Assembly: GCA_027451525.1 (NCBI GenBank)
Contig: DAIDJF010000003.1
Coordinates: forward strand, 1 to 64,000
DNA from: Ktedonobacterales bacterium
GTDB taxonomy: Bacteria; Chloroflexota; Ktedonobacteria; Ktedonobacterales; Ktedonobacteraceae
Direction: 5' to 3'
Length of the DNA stretch: 64,000 bases
The notes under the pieces were generated by a model, which worked only from the letters and a program-made list of their open reading frames with translations, made no database searches and was not told where the DNA came from. Positions 53,410 to 61,858 of this stretch are shown here, one piece after another. The translations under genes were made by a program, and so were the position numbers. Position 1 is the first letter of the stretch; each line of letters begins with the position of its first letter.

Positions 53410-54455
53410 TAGCGTTCTTCTCCATTGTAGATACGCACGTAGCTACGGTAACGCCCCTCGTCAATTGCGCCAGCGGCCACGGCATCGAGAATAGCACACT
53501 CGTCTTCGTCCAGATGGATACAATCCACATAGCCACACTGGCCCAAGAAAGGACGAAACTCGACAAAACAGCTTGCCAGTTCCTCTTGCGGAATGTTCCA
53601 GGCTGTTAATGCACGAATGCCTGCTGAGTCTGCCAGCCAGCCACCGCCAGAAAGCGGATAGAGACGTGAGCCAGTCGTCGTGTGACGCCCCTTGCCCGTT
53701 ACATCGCTAATCAAGCCCGTCTTCACAGCCATATCAGGCTCAATCGCATTGACCAGTGAGGACTTTCCCACGCCAGATGGACCAGTGAAGAGCGTCGTAT
53801 GCTCGTTGAGCAGATCACGTAACTGCTCAACGCCTTGCCCGTTCGCGGTACTCGTTTGCACAACAGTATAGCCGAGCCGCTGATAGAGCGCGATAGCCTC
53901 GTCGACAGCGGGATCATGGGGAAGGTCGGCCTTGTTCAAACAGATCAGAGGATGTAATTCGGCTGCCTCACAAATGGTGAGATAGCGATCGAGCAGGCCA
54001 AAATGCGGTTCCGGTTGCGCCATTGCAAAGACGAGAGCAACCTGATCAAGGTTTGCCAGCATGGTTTGCTGGATCGATTTCTTTTCTGTTGACCCCGTAT
54101 CTTTGCGCGAAAGCTCGCTCTGACGCGGTAAAATCTCCTCAATCAGTCCAATACCATCGGAGAGACGACGCACTTTCACGTAATCACCAACGGAAAGGCG
54201 TGTAGGAAGTGGGGTTTCGCCAGTATCACGTTTGTCGATGCGCTCCATACGTTGCGCGTAGGATGAGTCGGTGAGCATCTTATCACGTCGGATGCGTACC
54301 TTGCCAATAGATTTCGCGGATTGCGCGTGCGCGAAAGCTTTTTTGAGTTTGCCGCGTAAGGTGCTACGTAGAATACCCGTGTCGGTATGCACATCATAAA
54401 TACCGTGTGCGCCACCTAGCACCACTCCAGTAAGCGTGTCTGGATCATTTGCCAA
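53409..54455 (-). CDS. rsgA: Ribosome small-subunit GTPase RsgA
   Basis: The start is TTG 54455, seven bases after GGAGGGG, which gives 348 aa and the normal RsgA start (TLTGVVLGGAHGIYDVHTDTG). An ATG at 54485 lacks a ribosome site. RsgA checks 30S maturation. The circularly permuted GTPase has NKADLP (G4) before GPSGVGKSSLVN (P loop), TGKGRHTTT and DSAGIRAL. The zinc site is CGYVDCIHLDEDEC (C-x4-C-x-H-x5-C). Confidence 0.92.
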   Translation of the reverse strand: MANDPDTLTGVVLGGAHGIYDVHTDTGILRSTLRGKLKKAFAHAQSAKSIGKVRIRRDKMLTDSSYAQRMERIDKRDTGETPLPTRLSVGDYVKVRRLSDGIGLIEEILPRQSELSRKDTGSTEKKSIQQTMLANLDQVALVFAMAQPEPHFGLLDRYLTICEAAELHPLICLNKADLPHDPAVDEAIALYQRLGYTVVQTSTANGQGVEQLRDLLNEHTTLFTGPSGVGKSSLVNAIEPDMAVKTGLISDVTGKGRHTTTGSRLYPLSGGGWLADSAGIRALTAWNIPQEELASCFVEFRPFLGQCGYVDCIHLDEDECAILDAVAAGAIDEGRYRSYVRIYNGEER

Positions 54456-54905
54456 AGTTTTGTCCCCTCCAGGAAGTAAAAACATGGTAGAAAGCGTCTT
54501 ATTCCATCGCAGTTCATCGAATAACAATACATCTACCGCGTCGAGGGAACAGGGGCGAACACTGCTAGCGATTACCAGAGTCGCACAGCGCGAGAGGAAT
54601 AGTGTGGACCTGGCTGGACAGTATTTGCATGTTACCCACGCATCGGGTAGACAAGGTGCATACAAGCACAAGTGGTAGTTTCACCTGCTTTTTCATCATA
54701 CTGCACCTCCTTAACTGGCCTTGCCAGAATTTATGCTGCTCTTCTTAGTGAGCAATGCTATCGATAGGATACAAGAAGCGGCAGGGGTTTGTCAAGGGAA
54801 ATATTTTCGCGCTCAAAGGTCTGCTCTTCACAAACAATCATACCTTATTCCCTCGATTTACCTGCCACCTTAGCTTTATCATCCATACCGTCAACTAACG
54901 GTTTT
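54456..54905. other. Long leader or intergenic region upstream of rsgA
   Basis: About 450 bases without a credible gene; an in-frame upstream extension of rsgA is open but has unlike composition. A minus-strand promoter at 54766-54795 would give a leader of about 300 bases. Confidence 0.4.
54766..54795 (-). promoter_or_regulatory. Promoter upstream of rsgA
   Basis: TTGACA (54790-54795), 18 bases, TATCCT (54766-54771) on the minus strand. Confidence 0.5.
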
Positions 54906-55712
54906 TCACATCTGTTTACGCCCCACGACGATCTGGCGCGTGCCTCGACCCAACGGCTTCCAATCGTAGCCCCCGTAGATCGCTTCAATTGCAAAGCCGG
55001 TCGAGAGAAAGAGCAATTGCAGTTCACGCGGGAAAAAGACATGCATATCTAGCTTGGTCAGATACCGCTCGTGTTCGCCACTGTCAAAAAATTTCTCGTG
55101 CGTCCAGGTGATATGCTGCACCTGCTCGATCTGATCATAGCGACGACTGGTGTAGAGCAGCATGGTAAAACCGTCCTCTGGTGACTCAATTTCGTCTTCT
55201 AGATAGACATTGGAGGGACGGTTAAGCGCATTACTGAGATAGTCAATGTCAGGTAGGAACGTATCTACAACAAAACGCCCACCAGGCGCAAGGTGTGCAT
55301 ATGTTGTTTGAAACGTCTCTAGTTGCTGCTCAATCTCATAGAGATGACAGACAGAATTAAAAGGTAACAGTACCAGATCAAAAGAGCCTTTATTCGCCAG
55401 TTGATAACTACTCATATCGCCCTCGTGAAGGATAACACGCTGCGCGAGAGCCTCTGGCTGCTGCTCTAATTTTCGTCGATACGCACCGAGCATCTCCGCT
55501 GAGATATCCAACCCTTCAAGCGTGAAATTGCCAGCGAGGTGCAAAAGTTCAAGACCGATGCGCCCGCTACCACACGCCAGTTCCAGCACGTGCTGGGGGG
55601 TATAGCGCGTGACTAGTTCGAGCCAGAAAGGGATATCCAGTTGTGACTGACTCTGATACTCCAGGTCATAATCGCTGGTTCGCTCATAATATTCGCCCAT
55701 TGCATAAGGCAT
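54906..55712 (-). CDS. Class I SAM-dependent methyltransferase
   Basis: The 268-aa protein has a Rossmann methyltransferase fold: VLELACGSGRIGLELLHLA (motif I), LEGLDISAEMLGAYRRKLE (motif II), EGDMSSYQLANKGSFDLVLLPFNSVCHL and LAPGGRFVVDTF. The opening YYERTSDYDLEYQSQSQLDIPFWLEL is common in small-molecule methyltransferases of unknown substrate. ATG 55712 or 55700 could be the start. Confidence 0.8.
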   Translation of the reverse strand: MPYAMGEYYERTSDYDLEYQSQSQLDIPFWLELVTRYTPQHVLELACGSGRIGLELLHLAGNFTLEGLDISAEMLGAYRRKLEQQPEALAQRVILHEGDMSSYQLANKGSFDLVLLPFNSVCHLYEIEQQLETFQTTYAHLAPGGRFVVDTFLPDIDYLSNALNRPSNVYLEDEIESPEDGFTMLLYTSRRYDQIEQVQHITWTHEKFFDSGEHERYLTKLDMHVFFPRELQLLFLSTGFAIEAIYGGYDWKPLGRGTRQIVVGRKQM

Positions 55713-55831
55713 GATAGATAAGACCTCGTATTGCCAAGACTAGTAACTATACTACGCTAAAAGCTGAACAATGTTTCGCCACAAGAGTAACACAGTGGAT
55801 GAGATCAGGCAAGAGAGCAGTTTCACATCAT

Positions 55832-55871
55832 AAAAATACCTGCACATCATGAATGATATGCAGGTATTTTT
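55832..55871. terminator. Bidirectional terminator of the sugar ABC operon
   Basis: AAAAATACCTGCA (55832-55844) pairs with TGCAGGTATTTTT (55859-55871), giving a stem with an A run on one side and a T run on the other. It ends the leftward permease gene. Confidence 0.85.
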
Positions 55872-55884
55872 GCGGCAAGCACAT

Positions 55885-56778
55885 TTAGCCTTTGACGGCA
55901 CCAGCCGTGAGACCAGACACGATACGGCGTTGCAAGATCAACACCACGATAACAAGCGGAACCATGACCACGACACCAGCGGCGGCAATCTCACCCCAGG
56001 GAATGGTATGCTCGCCATTGAAGTTGGCAATTGCGACAGTGACCGGTTGCGCGTTTGAGTCGCTCGTCAAGGTCAAGCCAAAGAGGAAGTCGTTCCACAC
56101 GGCAATGAACGAGAGGATCGCGACCGTAAAGACGCCCGGGGCGGTCAGGGGAATAATAACCTCCCACAATGCGCGCAGACGCGAGGCACCGTCCACACGC
56201 GCCGCCTCTTCCAGGTCTGGCGGCAGATCACGGAAGAACGATGTCAGGAACCAGACGGTAAGCGGAAGCGTTAAGACAAGGTCAGGGATAATCAGCGCGA
56301 GATAGGTATTATAGATGTAGATTGGGCCAGTGAATGCCACGAAAAGCGGACCAACCATCGCGATAAAGGGAAACATCTGCACTGAGAGGATGATACCCAA
56401 CACGACCGATTTGCCCGTGAACTTGATACGCGCGATGGCATATGCAGCCAGAGAGCCGAAGATCAGCGCGAGCACTGTTGTGCAGGCCGCGATAATCGTA
56501 CTGTTAATCAGACCATGAATAAAGGTCGGCGTCTGGGTCAGGTCGGTGACGTAGTTTTGCAGCGTGATGCTATGCGGCACCAGCGTCGGTGGCGAGAAGT
56601 TGAGCTCCAGACCACTTTTCACCGAGGTTGCCAGCGTCCAATACAGTGGGCCAAGCGAAAGTATGACAATCACGGCTACAGCGATATAGCGACCCAACTG
56701 TCCCCAGCTAAAACCACCTTGTGGTCGCTCCGCCACGCCCACCTTTGTGCGCGGTAATGCGCGTTCCTGTACTGCCAT
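55885..56778 (-). CDS. Sugar ABC transporter permease, MalG type
   Basis: The 297-aa protein has six predicted helices and the EAA-loop pattern DLEEAARVDGASRLRALWEVIIPLTAPGV, which binds the ATPase. It opens with GRYIAVAVIVILSLGPLYW and ends with LQRRIVSGLTAGAVKG, typical of the second (MalG/LacG) permease. It lies 33 bases after the MalF-type gene. Confidence 0.92.
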   Translation of the reverse strand: MAVQERALPRTKVGVAERPQGGFSWGQLGRYIAVAVIVILSLGPLYWTLATSVKSGLELNFSPPTLVPHSITLQNYVTDLTQTPTFIHGLINSTIIAACTTVLALIFGSLAAYAIARIKFTGKSVVLGIILSVQMFPFIAMVGPLFVAFTGPIYIYNTYLALIIPDLVLTLPLTVWFLTSFFRDLPPDLEEAARVDGASRLRALWEVIIPLTAPGVFTVAILSFIAVWNDFLFGLTLTSDSNAQPVTVAIANFNGEHTIPWGEIAAAGVVVMVPLVIVVLILQRRIVSGLTAGAVKG

Positions 56779-56811
56779 AGTAATGAGGCTCCTTTTCTGA
56801 ATAAATGACCG

Positions 56812-57738
56812 CTATCGCTGCGATATACGCATGAAGATCAGGTAGGCAATGCTAATAATGCCGCAGAAAACAAAGAGCACCACTGCAGCCGCGACTCCTG
56901 TCGGGAAATCTGAGGCGGTACCAGTGAACATGTAGAAGTAAGAATAGGATGAGATGGTTTCGACCTGTCTACCAGCCAGAATGTACATCAGGTCGAAGAC
57001 GCGGATCGCATCGAGGGTTCGGAAGAGCAATGCGATAACCATCGGGCCTGAGAGCATGGGAAGCGTAATCGTCCAGAACTGTTGCCAGCGCGTGCTGCCA
57101 TCAACACTTGCCGCCTCATAAAGTTCATTGGGGATAACTTGCAGACCTGCAAGAATGAGGAGGGCCATAAACGGGGTCGTCTTCCAGACATCCGTAATCA
57201 CGGCAGCGATAACAATCCCCGAAGAGCTTTGCAAAAGAGAGGCACCTACGGGGAGAATGTGCAGCCCCTGCAAGGCATAAGTGATAATACCTGTTTGCGA
57301 ATTGTACATCAGATCCCAGATCTGCGCCGAAACCAGCGTTGGGAACGCCCAGGGAACAAGAATAGAGGCACGCACCAGACCACGCCCGGGAAACGTACCA
57401 TTAATCAAAAGCGCGATCCCAAAACCGAAAAGAAACTCCAGCACCACACTGGCGATGCTAAAAATGAAGGTTGTGCCGATAGAACCTGTGAACTCGCCAC
57501 TGGCAAAGATTCTGGCATAGTTGCTCAAACCAACGAAGGTTGAGCCACCTGCCACAAGTGGGTTACTCAAGAAGCTCAAATAGACAGAGTCAATGAGAGG
57601 ATAAACCGCGATAATCAAAATCAGTAGGAGTGTGGGCAAAACAAGGACGTAGGGGAGAAAGCCACTTTGCAGACCCAGGCGGTCTCCCAGACTAGTCGTT
57701 GTACCTTGTTTGCGTACATTCAGTGCCGGTGTCGCCAT
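56812..57738 (-). CDS. Sugar ABC transporter permease, MalF type
   Basis: ATG 57738 follows AAGGG; the frame extends to 57927 without support. The 308-aa protein has LPYVLVLPTLLLILIIAVYPLIDSVYLSF at the first helix, FVGLSNYARIF, and the EAA loop ELYEAASVDGSTRWQQFWTITLPML. It pairs with the MalG-type permease. No ATP-binding gene is in the operon, so a shared MsmX/UgpC-type ATPase elsewhere is expected. Confidence 0.9.
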   Translation of the reverse strand: MATPALNVRKQGTTTSLGDRLGLQSGFLPYVLVLPTLLLILIIAVYPLIDSVYLSFLSNPLVAGGSTFVGLSNYARIFASGEFTGSIGTTFIFSIASVVLEFLFGFGIALLINGTFPGRGLVRASILVPWAFPTLVSAQIWDLMYNSQTGIITYALQGLHILPVGASLLQSSSGIVIAAVITDVWKTTPFMALLILAGLQVIPNELYEAASVDGSTRWQQFWTITLPMLSGPMVIALLFRTLDAIRVFDLMYILAGRQVETISSYSYFYMFTGTASDFPTGVAAAVVLFVFCGIISIAYLIFMRISQR

Positions 57739-57937
57739 AACGCTTATCCCTTTACTATACAGAGCCATTACGCATACCTCATAGATACGCAAATGCATTG
57801 TATCACGACTCCACACATCTTTTGTAGACGAAATATCGCTACATAGAGACGCTGATGCGTAACAAACACATATACGCCCAGGATATGCGCAGGATGCAGT
57901 ACCTCCTGTCGTAACAGGAAACAACAATGTTGAAGTG

Positions 57938-57971
57938 CGTGGTACTCAGGAATGGTCATTCCTGAGTACCA
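57938..57971 (-). terminator. Intercistronic hairpin after the binding-protein gene
   Basis: Arms 57938-57953 and 57956-57971 are perfectly complementary (GTGGTACTCAGGAATG). It sits 23 bases after the binding-protein stop and before the permeases. There is no T run. Confidence 0.7.
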
Positions 57972-57993
57972 CAAGGGTGCAAGCTATAGTGTA

Positions 57994-59340
57994 CTACTTG
58001 GAGACAATTGCTTGCAAGTCTGACTGGAGTGCGCTCAAGGCGGCGGAAACCGTGGTTGATTTGGTTAGAGCATCGTGAATGCGCTGCTGAATGGCATTTG
58101 AGATGTCGGGATAGAATGGTGAAACAGGGCGTGGTAGAGCTTGTTTCACGATATCCGGCACCTTCGCGAAGAATGGCACTTTCGCCAGCACAGTTGGGTC
58201 AGTATAGATACTCTCTAACGTGGACAACGTAGAAGCACCAGTAGCCAAAGCTGTCTGGGCCGAGGAGCCAAGCATGTAGTGAACGAATGTCCATGCAGCA
58301 TCCGGCACCTTCGAGTAGGCATTGATACCAAGCTGCCAGCCACCGATGTTGGAGTGACCAGTAGTATTGCTACCACCGTAGAGCATCGGGTGCACATCAA
58401 ACTTGCCAACGATCTTCGAAGAGGACGGGTCCTGTCCCAACGAATAGGCATACGGCCAGTTACGCATGAAGGCTGAGTCGCCGTTCTGCCAGGAGGTACG
58501 CGCATCCTCTTCCTTGAAGGTGGTTACAGCGGCGGGAGAGATTGTGCCCACCCAACTCACCATCTCGGTCAAAGCTTGCTGCGCTTCCGCGCTGTTGACG
58601 GTCACGTTCTTCGGGTTGTTGGGATCCAGGACGTTGCCGCCGTAGCCATACAACACCTCGACGAAGTCACAGACGAGACCCTCGTACTGCGCTCCCTGCC
58701 ACAAATAGCCATACTTGACCTTGGAAGGCGAAACCGACTTGGACATTGTGACCAGTTCATTCCAGCTGTTGGGCGGTGTCGGAACGAGATCAGTGCGATA
58801 ATAGATCAACCCAACATCGGTACGTAACGGAGCAGCCCAGAGTTGTCCATTGTAGGTACAGCCCTGAATAGGACCAGGAAGGTAGTTGGCACGCTCACTG
58901 GTCGGCCACTGCGTTGTTGAGATAGGAGCAGTCCAACCGTTCGCGCCAAACTCAGGCGGCCAGATGATGTCCATCGACATTACATCATAGCTGTTACTGC
59001 GGGCGCGTAACATGGTGGTGAAAATAGTTAATAACTGACCCGTATCAGTTGGACCATTGGTGTAGGTAACGTGAACACCATTATTCTGCTTGTTGAACGC
59101 ATCTACCAGTGATTGGTACGTCCCAGAAGCATCATGCTCACTCTGCCAAGTAACATTCGTTGTAGAGCCGTTGCCCCCTGTAGTGTTGCTTGTGCCACCA
59201 CATGCCTCAAGAAGCGAGACAGCTGCGGTGCTACTCAAGCCAATTGCTACAGCACGTTCAAGGAAGGTTCGGCGCGTCATACGTCCAGAACGAATTTTGC
59301 CAATAATTTCGTCCATGACTTCGCGCTGTTCAGGAACCAT
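57994..59340 (-). CDS. Sugar ABC transporter substrate-binding lipoprotein
   Basis: The 448-aa protein has a twin-arginine type signal (MTRRTFLERAVAIGLSS) ending in lipobox LLEACGG, so it is a Tat-exported lipoprotein. The mature part has the family-1 binding-protein pattern: QSLVDAFNKQNNGVHVTYTN, DVMSMDIIWPPEFGANGW, WAAPLRTDVGLIYYRTDLV, GDSAFMRNWPYAYSL and GGWQLGINAYSK. AAAGGAG precedes the ATG. Substrate class is probably a maltose- or trehalose-like sugar; not shown. Confidence 0.9.
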   Translation of the reverse strand: MVPEQREVMDEIIGKIRSGRMTRRTFLERAVAIGLSSTAAVSLLEACGGTSNTTGGNGSTTNVTWQSEHDASGTYQSLVDAFNKQNNGVHVTYTNGPTDTGQLLTIFTTMLRARSNSYDVMSMDIIWPPEFGANGWTAPISTTQWPTSERANYLPGPIQGCTYNGQLWAAPLRTDVGLIYYRTDLVPTPPNSWNELVTMSKSVSPSKVKYGYLWQGAQYEGLVCDFVEVLYGYGGNVLDPNNPKNVTVNSAEAQQALTEMVSWVGTISPAAVTTFKEEDARTSWQNGDSAFMRNWPYAYSLGQDPSSSKIVGKFDVHPMLYGGSNTTGHSNIGGWQLGINAYSKVPDAAWTFVHYMLGSSAQTALATGASTLSTLESIYTDPTVLAKVPFFAKVPDIVKQALPRPVSPFYPDISNAIQQRIHDALTKSTTVSAALSALQSDLQAIVSK

Positions 59341-59569
59341 GTGAAGTTCTCCTTTGGACCACTTGCTAGCGAATAGTAATCAAATGCACTATATACAAGC
59401 ATCATTGCTTCTATGCCTATCGGGCATTCTTCTTCCTTGCCTCAAAAAATCCTCTCCCATCTGCTCCTTTCTGCATATTATAGCTGCATTCTCTTAGGAA
59501 CCTTGTTTGTTCCTGACTATGATTACGTCGCAACTATCGTTTTTCTCTCAACGGTTTCCATTTCAACAA

Positions 59570-59598
59570 ATTATAATGCACCTTTGTTTGCTTTGGAA
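59570..59598 (-). promoter_or_regulatory. Promoter of the sugar ABC operon
   Basis: On the minus strand TTCCAA (59593-59598), 17 bases, TATAAT (59570-59575). The leader to the ATG is about 220 bases. Confidence 0.55.
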
Positions 59599-59607
59599 AC
59601 GTTTCCA
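59594..59607. promoter_or_regulatory. LacI-family operator
   Basis: TGGAAACGTTTCCA is a perfect 14-bp palindrome with the central CG of LacI/GalR/CcpA-type operators. It overlaps the -35 box. A half-site GTTTCCA lies at 59554-59560, about 47 bp away centre to centre. No LacI-type regulator gene is in the window. Confidence 0.75.
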
Positions 59608-59823
59608 TACTTTGTTATAACAATACCATAAAGTCTCTACATTGTAAATAGTTTGCATAGCCAATTTCTGCTTCCTTCAAATTGAGAGCAGAAAAATATG
59701 TGGAAAGCGTTGCGCACAGGATAGCGTAATCTACATTGACACAAACTCAAGACGGGCATACAATTTAGGACACATGGGTATACAATAATTTCAGAAGTTT
59801 GCACAGGCACGATAGAGAGAGAT

Positions 59824-61443
59824 ATGTTCATGGATACACAGGGCAGAGGTAACGAGCAAGAACCAGAGGCACAAAAACCACTTACGCCTGCGGAGAGACG
59901 TGATCGCCAAATAGTAGAGATGACGAGCGTCCAGTTGCCAACACAAGCGAGTGGGGGTGAACGCCTTCTTCCCTATCTCTCTATCCTGATCGAAACATGT
60001 TGGATTGCCGTTCTGCTCACGGGCATCGCAATGTTGCAATTCTCGCCTAGCCATACGCCTTTGCTCCCACTCTGGTCACCATTTGTCATTATGGCAGGAG
60101 CATACTGGTTTACGACACAACTTGAACAACGCGATTTAAAGAGAGAAAGCAATTCACCGAAAATTGGTGCATCCTGGCTATATGCGCTGCTTGTCGTTGC
60201 CATTCTGATACTCATCTGGGCCAGTGTGTATGCATCGTCAGCCTTCGTGCTTGACCCGCGCTGGCTAGGAGCGATGTTTAACGATCTGCTGCTACTTAAT
60301 GGCAATGCTATTTATGTAGCTTTCGTCTGTATGATGACCCTCTTTTTCTGCTGGCGGGGTATCCGTCTGGCACGGCGCGTGATTGAGCCAGCCCATATCT
60401 TTCGCTCACTCTCTATCGGCGCGGGTATTACGCTTGCGGTCATCTTCTTCTTGAGTGTTGGGCATGTAAATCCGGCGCAGGTCTCTGTTCTGCTCTTTAT
60501 CATCCCACTCTTTGTTGCCACTGGTCTGATCGCCCATGCGCTTGCGCGGGCGGCCTTTCTACGCCGGGCGCATCCAGTAGGGCTACAAGGAAATGTGACG
60601 GCACAGGAACGCGCCTTGTTCAACATTACACTCATTATCGGCCTGGCGTTTATCGTCCTTACACTACTCTTGGGCACGTTTGCCAGTCCAGACACGCTCA
60701 GCGCATTACAAAAGGCGCTCGCGCCATTGGGATATGCGTATGACTGGTTAGTTGGCGTATTTGCGCAGGTTGTCACATTCCTGCTCACACCGCTTTTTTG
60801 GCTCTTTACGCAGTTACATTTGCAGACACGCCTTCCCCAAATTCCTCTGGCGAAAGGTGTTACCAAGCCAATACAAAGACCGCTCTCCAAAACTCCGCCT
60901 GCGGTCGTTGCCGCGATACCGCTTATCAAGGTTATCTTGCCTTTGCTAATAGGGGCAGTGATTATCGCGTTGATCGTTGTGGCGTTGCGCCGTCGCCGTG
61001 TGCGTTTGATCCATCGAGACGAGGACGTACACGAAAGTCTCTGGTCCTGGTCGCTCTTCTGGACCCAGATCAAGGCTCTTCTTCGGGGTCTCTGGCTACG
61101 TTTCTTCCCGCGCCGCGCAAACACTTCTGCTACCGCGCAGATGAGCGTGCTCACTGGTGAGCCAGGCACGCGCACGATTCGCGAGATCTATCGCGCCTTA
61201 CTTAGCTGGGCATCCGCGCATGGTTATCCTCGCAAACGCAATGAAACGCCTTACGAATTTCAGAACCGCCTGGAAACACAAATGCCTTTCATTGAGGATG
61301 AATTAGATGCCGTAACAGCCGCTTATACCCGTGTACGCTATGGCGAAACCGTCCCCGATGAGAGCGAGATATACCAGATTCGTACAAGCTGGCAGGCATT
61401 GCAGCAAAAACAGCGCGACCTCAGCAAAAGTGACAGCAGATAA
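59824..61443 (+). CDS. Membrane protein with C-terminal DUF4129 domain
   Basis: The 539-aa protein has about seven to eight hydrophobic helices between residues 55 and 390, a helix at about 362-386, then a cytoplasmic or external domain. Residues about 440-535 match DUF4129 (TIREIYRALLSWASAHGYPR, ETPYEFQNRLE, AVTAAYTRVRYGE). In other bacteria DUF4129 is linked to transglutaminase-like membrane proteins; the transglutaminase core is absent here. The start ATG at 59824 or 59830 has a weak GAGAG site. Confidence 0.65.
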   Translation: MFMDTQGRGNEQEPEAQKPLTPAERRDRQIVEMTSVQLPTQASGGERLLPYLSILIETCWIAVLLTGIAMLQFSPSHTPLLPLWSPFVIMAGAYWFTTQLEQRDLKRESNSPKIGASWLYALLVVAILILIWASVYASSAFVLDPRWLGAMFNDLLLLNGNAIYVAFVCMMTLFFCWRGIRLARRVIEPAHIFRSLSIGAGITLAVIFFLSVGHVNPAQVSVLLFIIPLFVATGLIAHALARAAFLRRAHPVGLQGNVTAQERALFNITLIIGLAFIVLTLLLGTFASPDTLSALQKALAPLGYAYDWLVGVFAQVVTFLLTPLFWLFTQLHLQTRLPQIPLAKGVTKPIQRPLSKTPPAVVAAIPLIKVILPLLIGAVIIALIVVALRRRRVRLIHRDEDVHESLWSWSLFWTQIKALLRGLWLRFFPRRANTSATAQMSVLTGEPGTRTIREIYRALLSWASAHGYPRKRNETPYEFQNRLETQMPFIEDELDAVTAAYTRVRYGETVPDESEIYQIRTSWQALQQKQRDLSKSDSR

Positions 61444-61453
61444 TACGCGGGGA

Positions 61454-61483
61454 TTGACACAAGGTCCCCTAGGGGACTATCAT
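61454..61483 (+). promoter_or_regulatory. Promoter of the riboflavin operon with internal palindrome
   Basis: TTGACA (61454-61459), 18 bases, TATCAT (61478-61483). The spacer contains a perfect 14-bp palindrome GTCCCCTAGGGGAC (61464-61477). Confidence 0.6.
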
Positions 61484-61511
61484 TATTCATACAAGTGAAT
61501 AATCATTTGTT

Positions 61512-61660
61512 TGTCTTCGGGGTAGGGTGAAGCATAGCAGCGCGGAAATATCAAGCGTAATATGCTAATTCCCAATCGGCGGTACAGCCCGCGAGCCTCT
61601 TACGGGGCATGATCTGGGGAAGTTCCAGAGCCGACGGTATAGTCCGGATGGGAGAAGACA
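61512..61660 (+). ncRNA. FMN riboswitch (RFN element)
   Basis: The conserved parts are in order: TCGGGGTAGGGTGAA, CAATCGGCGGTA, AGCCCGCGAGCC, CTGGGGAAGTTCCAG, AGCCGACGGTATAGTCCGGATGG (in pieces) and GGAGAAGA. The closing stem TGTCTTC (61512-61518) pairs with GAAGACA (61654-61660). It senses FMN and shuts off riboflavin synthesis genes. A hairpin CTCTAAGC/GCTTAGAG (61674-61681 with 61695-61702) followed by a T-rich stretch may be the expression platform. Confidence 0.95.
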
Positions 61661-61858
61661 AGCATATCGGCTTCTCTAAGCAACGCTATGCATGGCTTAG
61701 AGTCTCTTTGCTCACGGCTACAAACTGCATGTGTTCATGCTAGTCTGCTTTGCATTGAGCAAAGGAACTCCGCGCCTTCTCTTCCCCTACACATTACCCC
61801 GTTTGTCAGTCTATCACCAGAGATGTCATCACACATCACACACGGGGTATTACGCAAG

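Larger units (their letters stand above)
59341..59823. other. Regulatory region between the ABC operon and the DUF4129 gene
   Basis: It holds the promoter and LacI-type operator of the ABC operon at 59570-59607. The part 59610-59823, upstream of the rightward gene, has no obvious promoter or RNA feature. Confidence 0.5.

Noticed and set aside
53410-53609. C-terminal 67 residues of the methyltransferase ORF
   Set aside because: They are antisense to the conserved zinc-binding end of RsgA, which is plainly the real gene there.
54456-54671. N-terminal extension of RsgA
   Set aside because: The extra 72 residues resemble no RsgA, and a strong ribosome site sits before TTG 54455.
61500-61690. 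Possible selenocysteine tRNA, looked for because selA is present
   Set aside because: The structured stretch matches the FMN riboswitch motifs in order; no class II tRNA with TCA anticodon was found in the gaps examined by eye.
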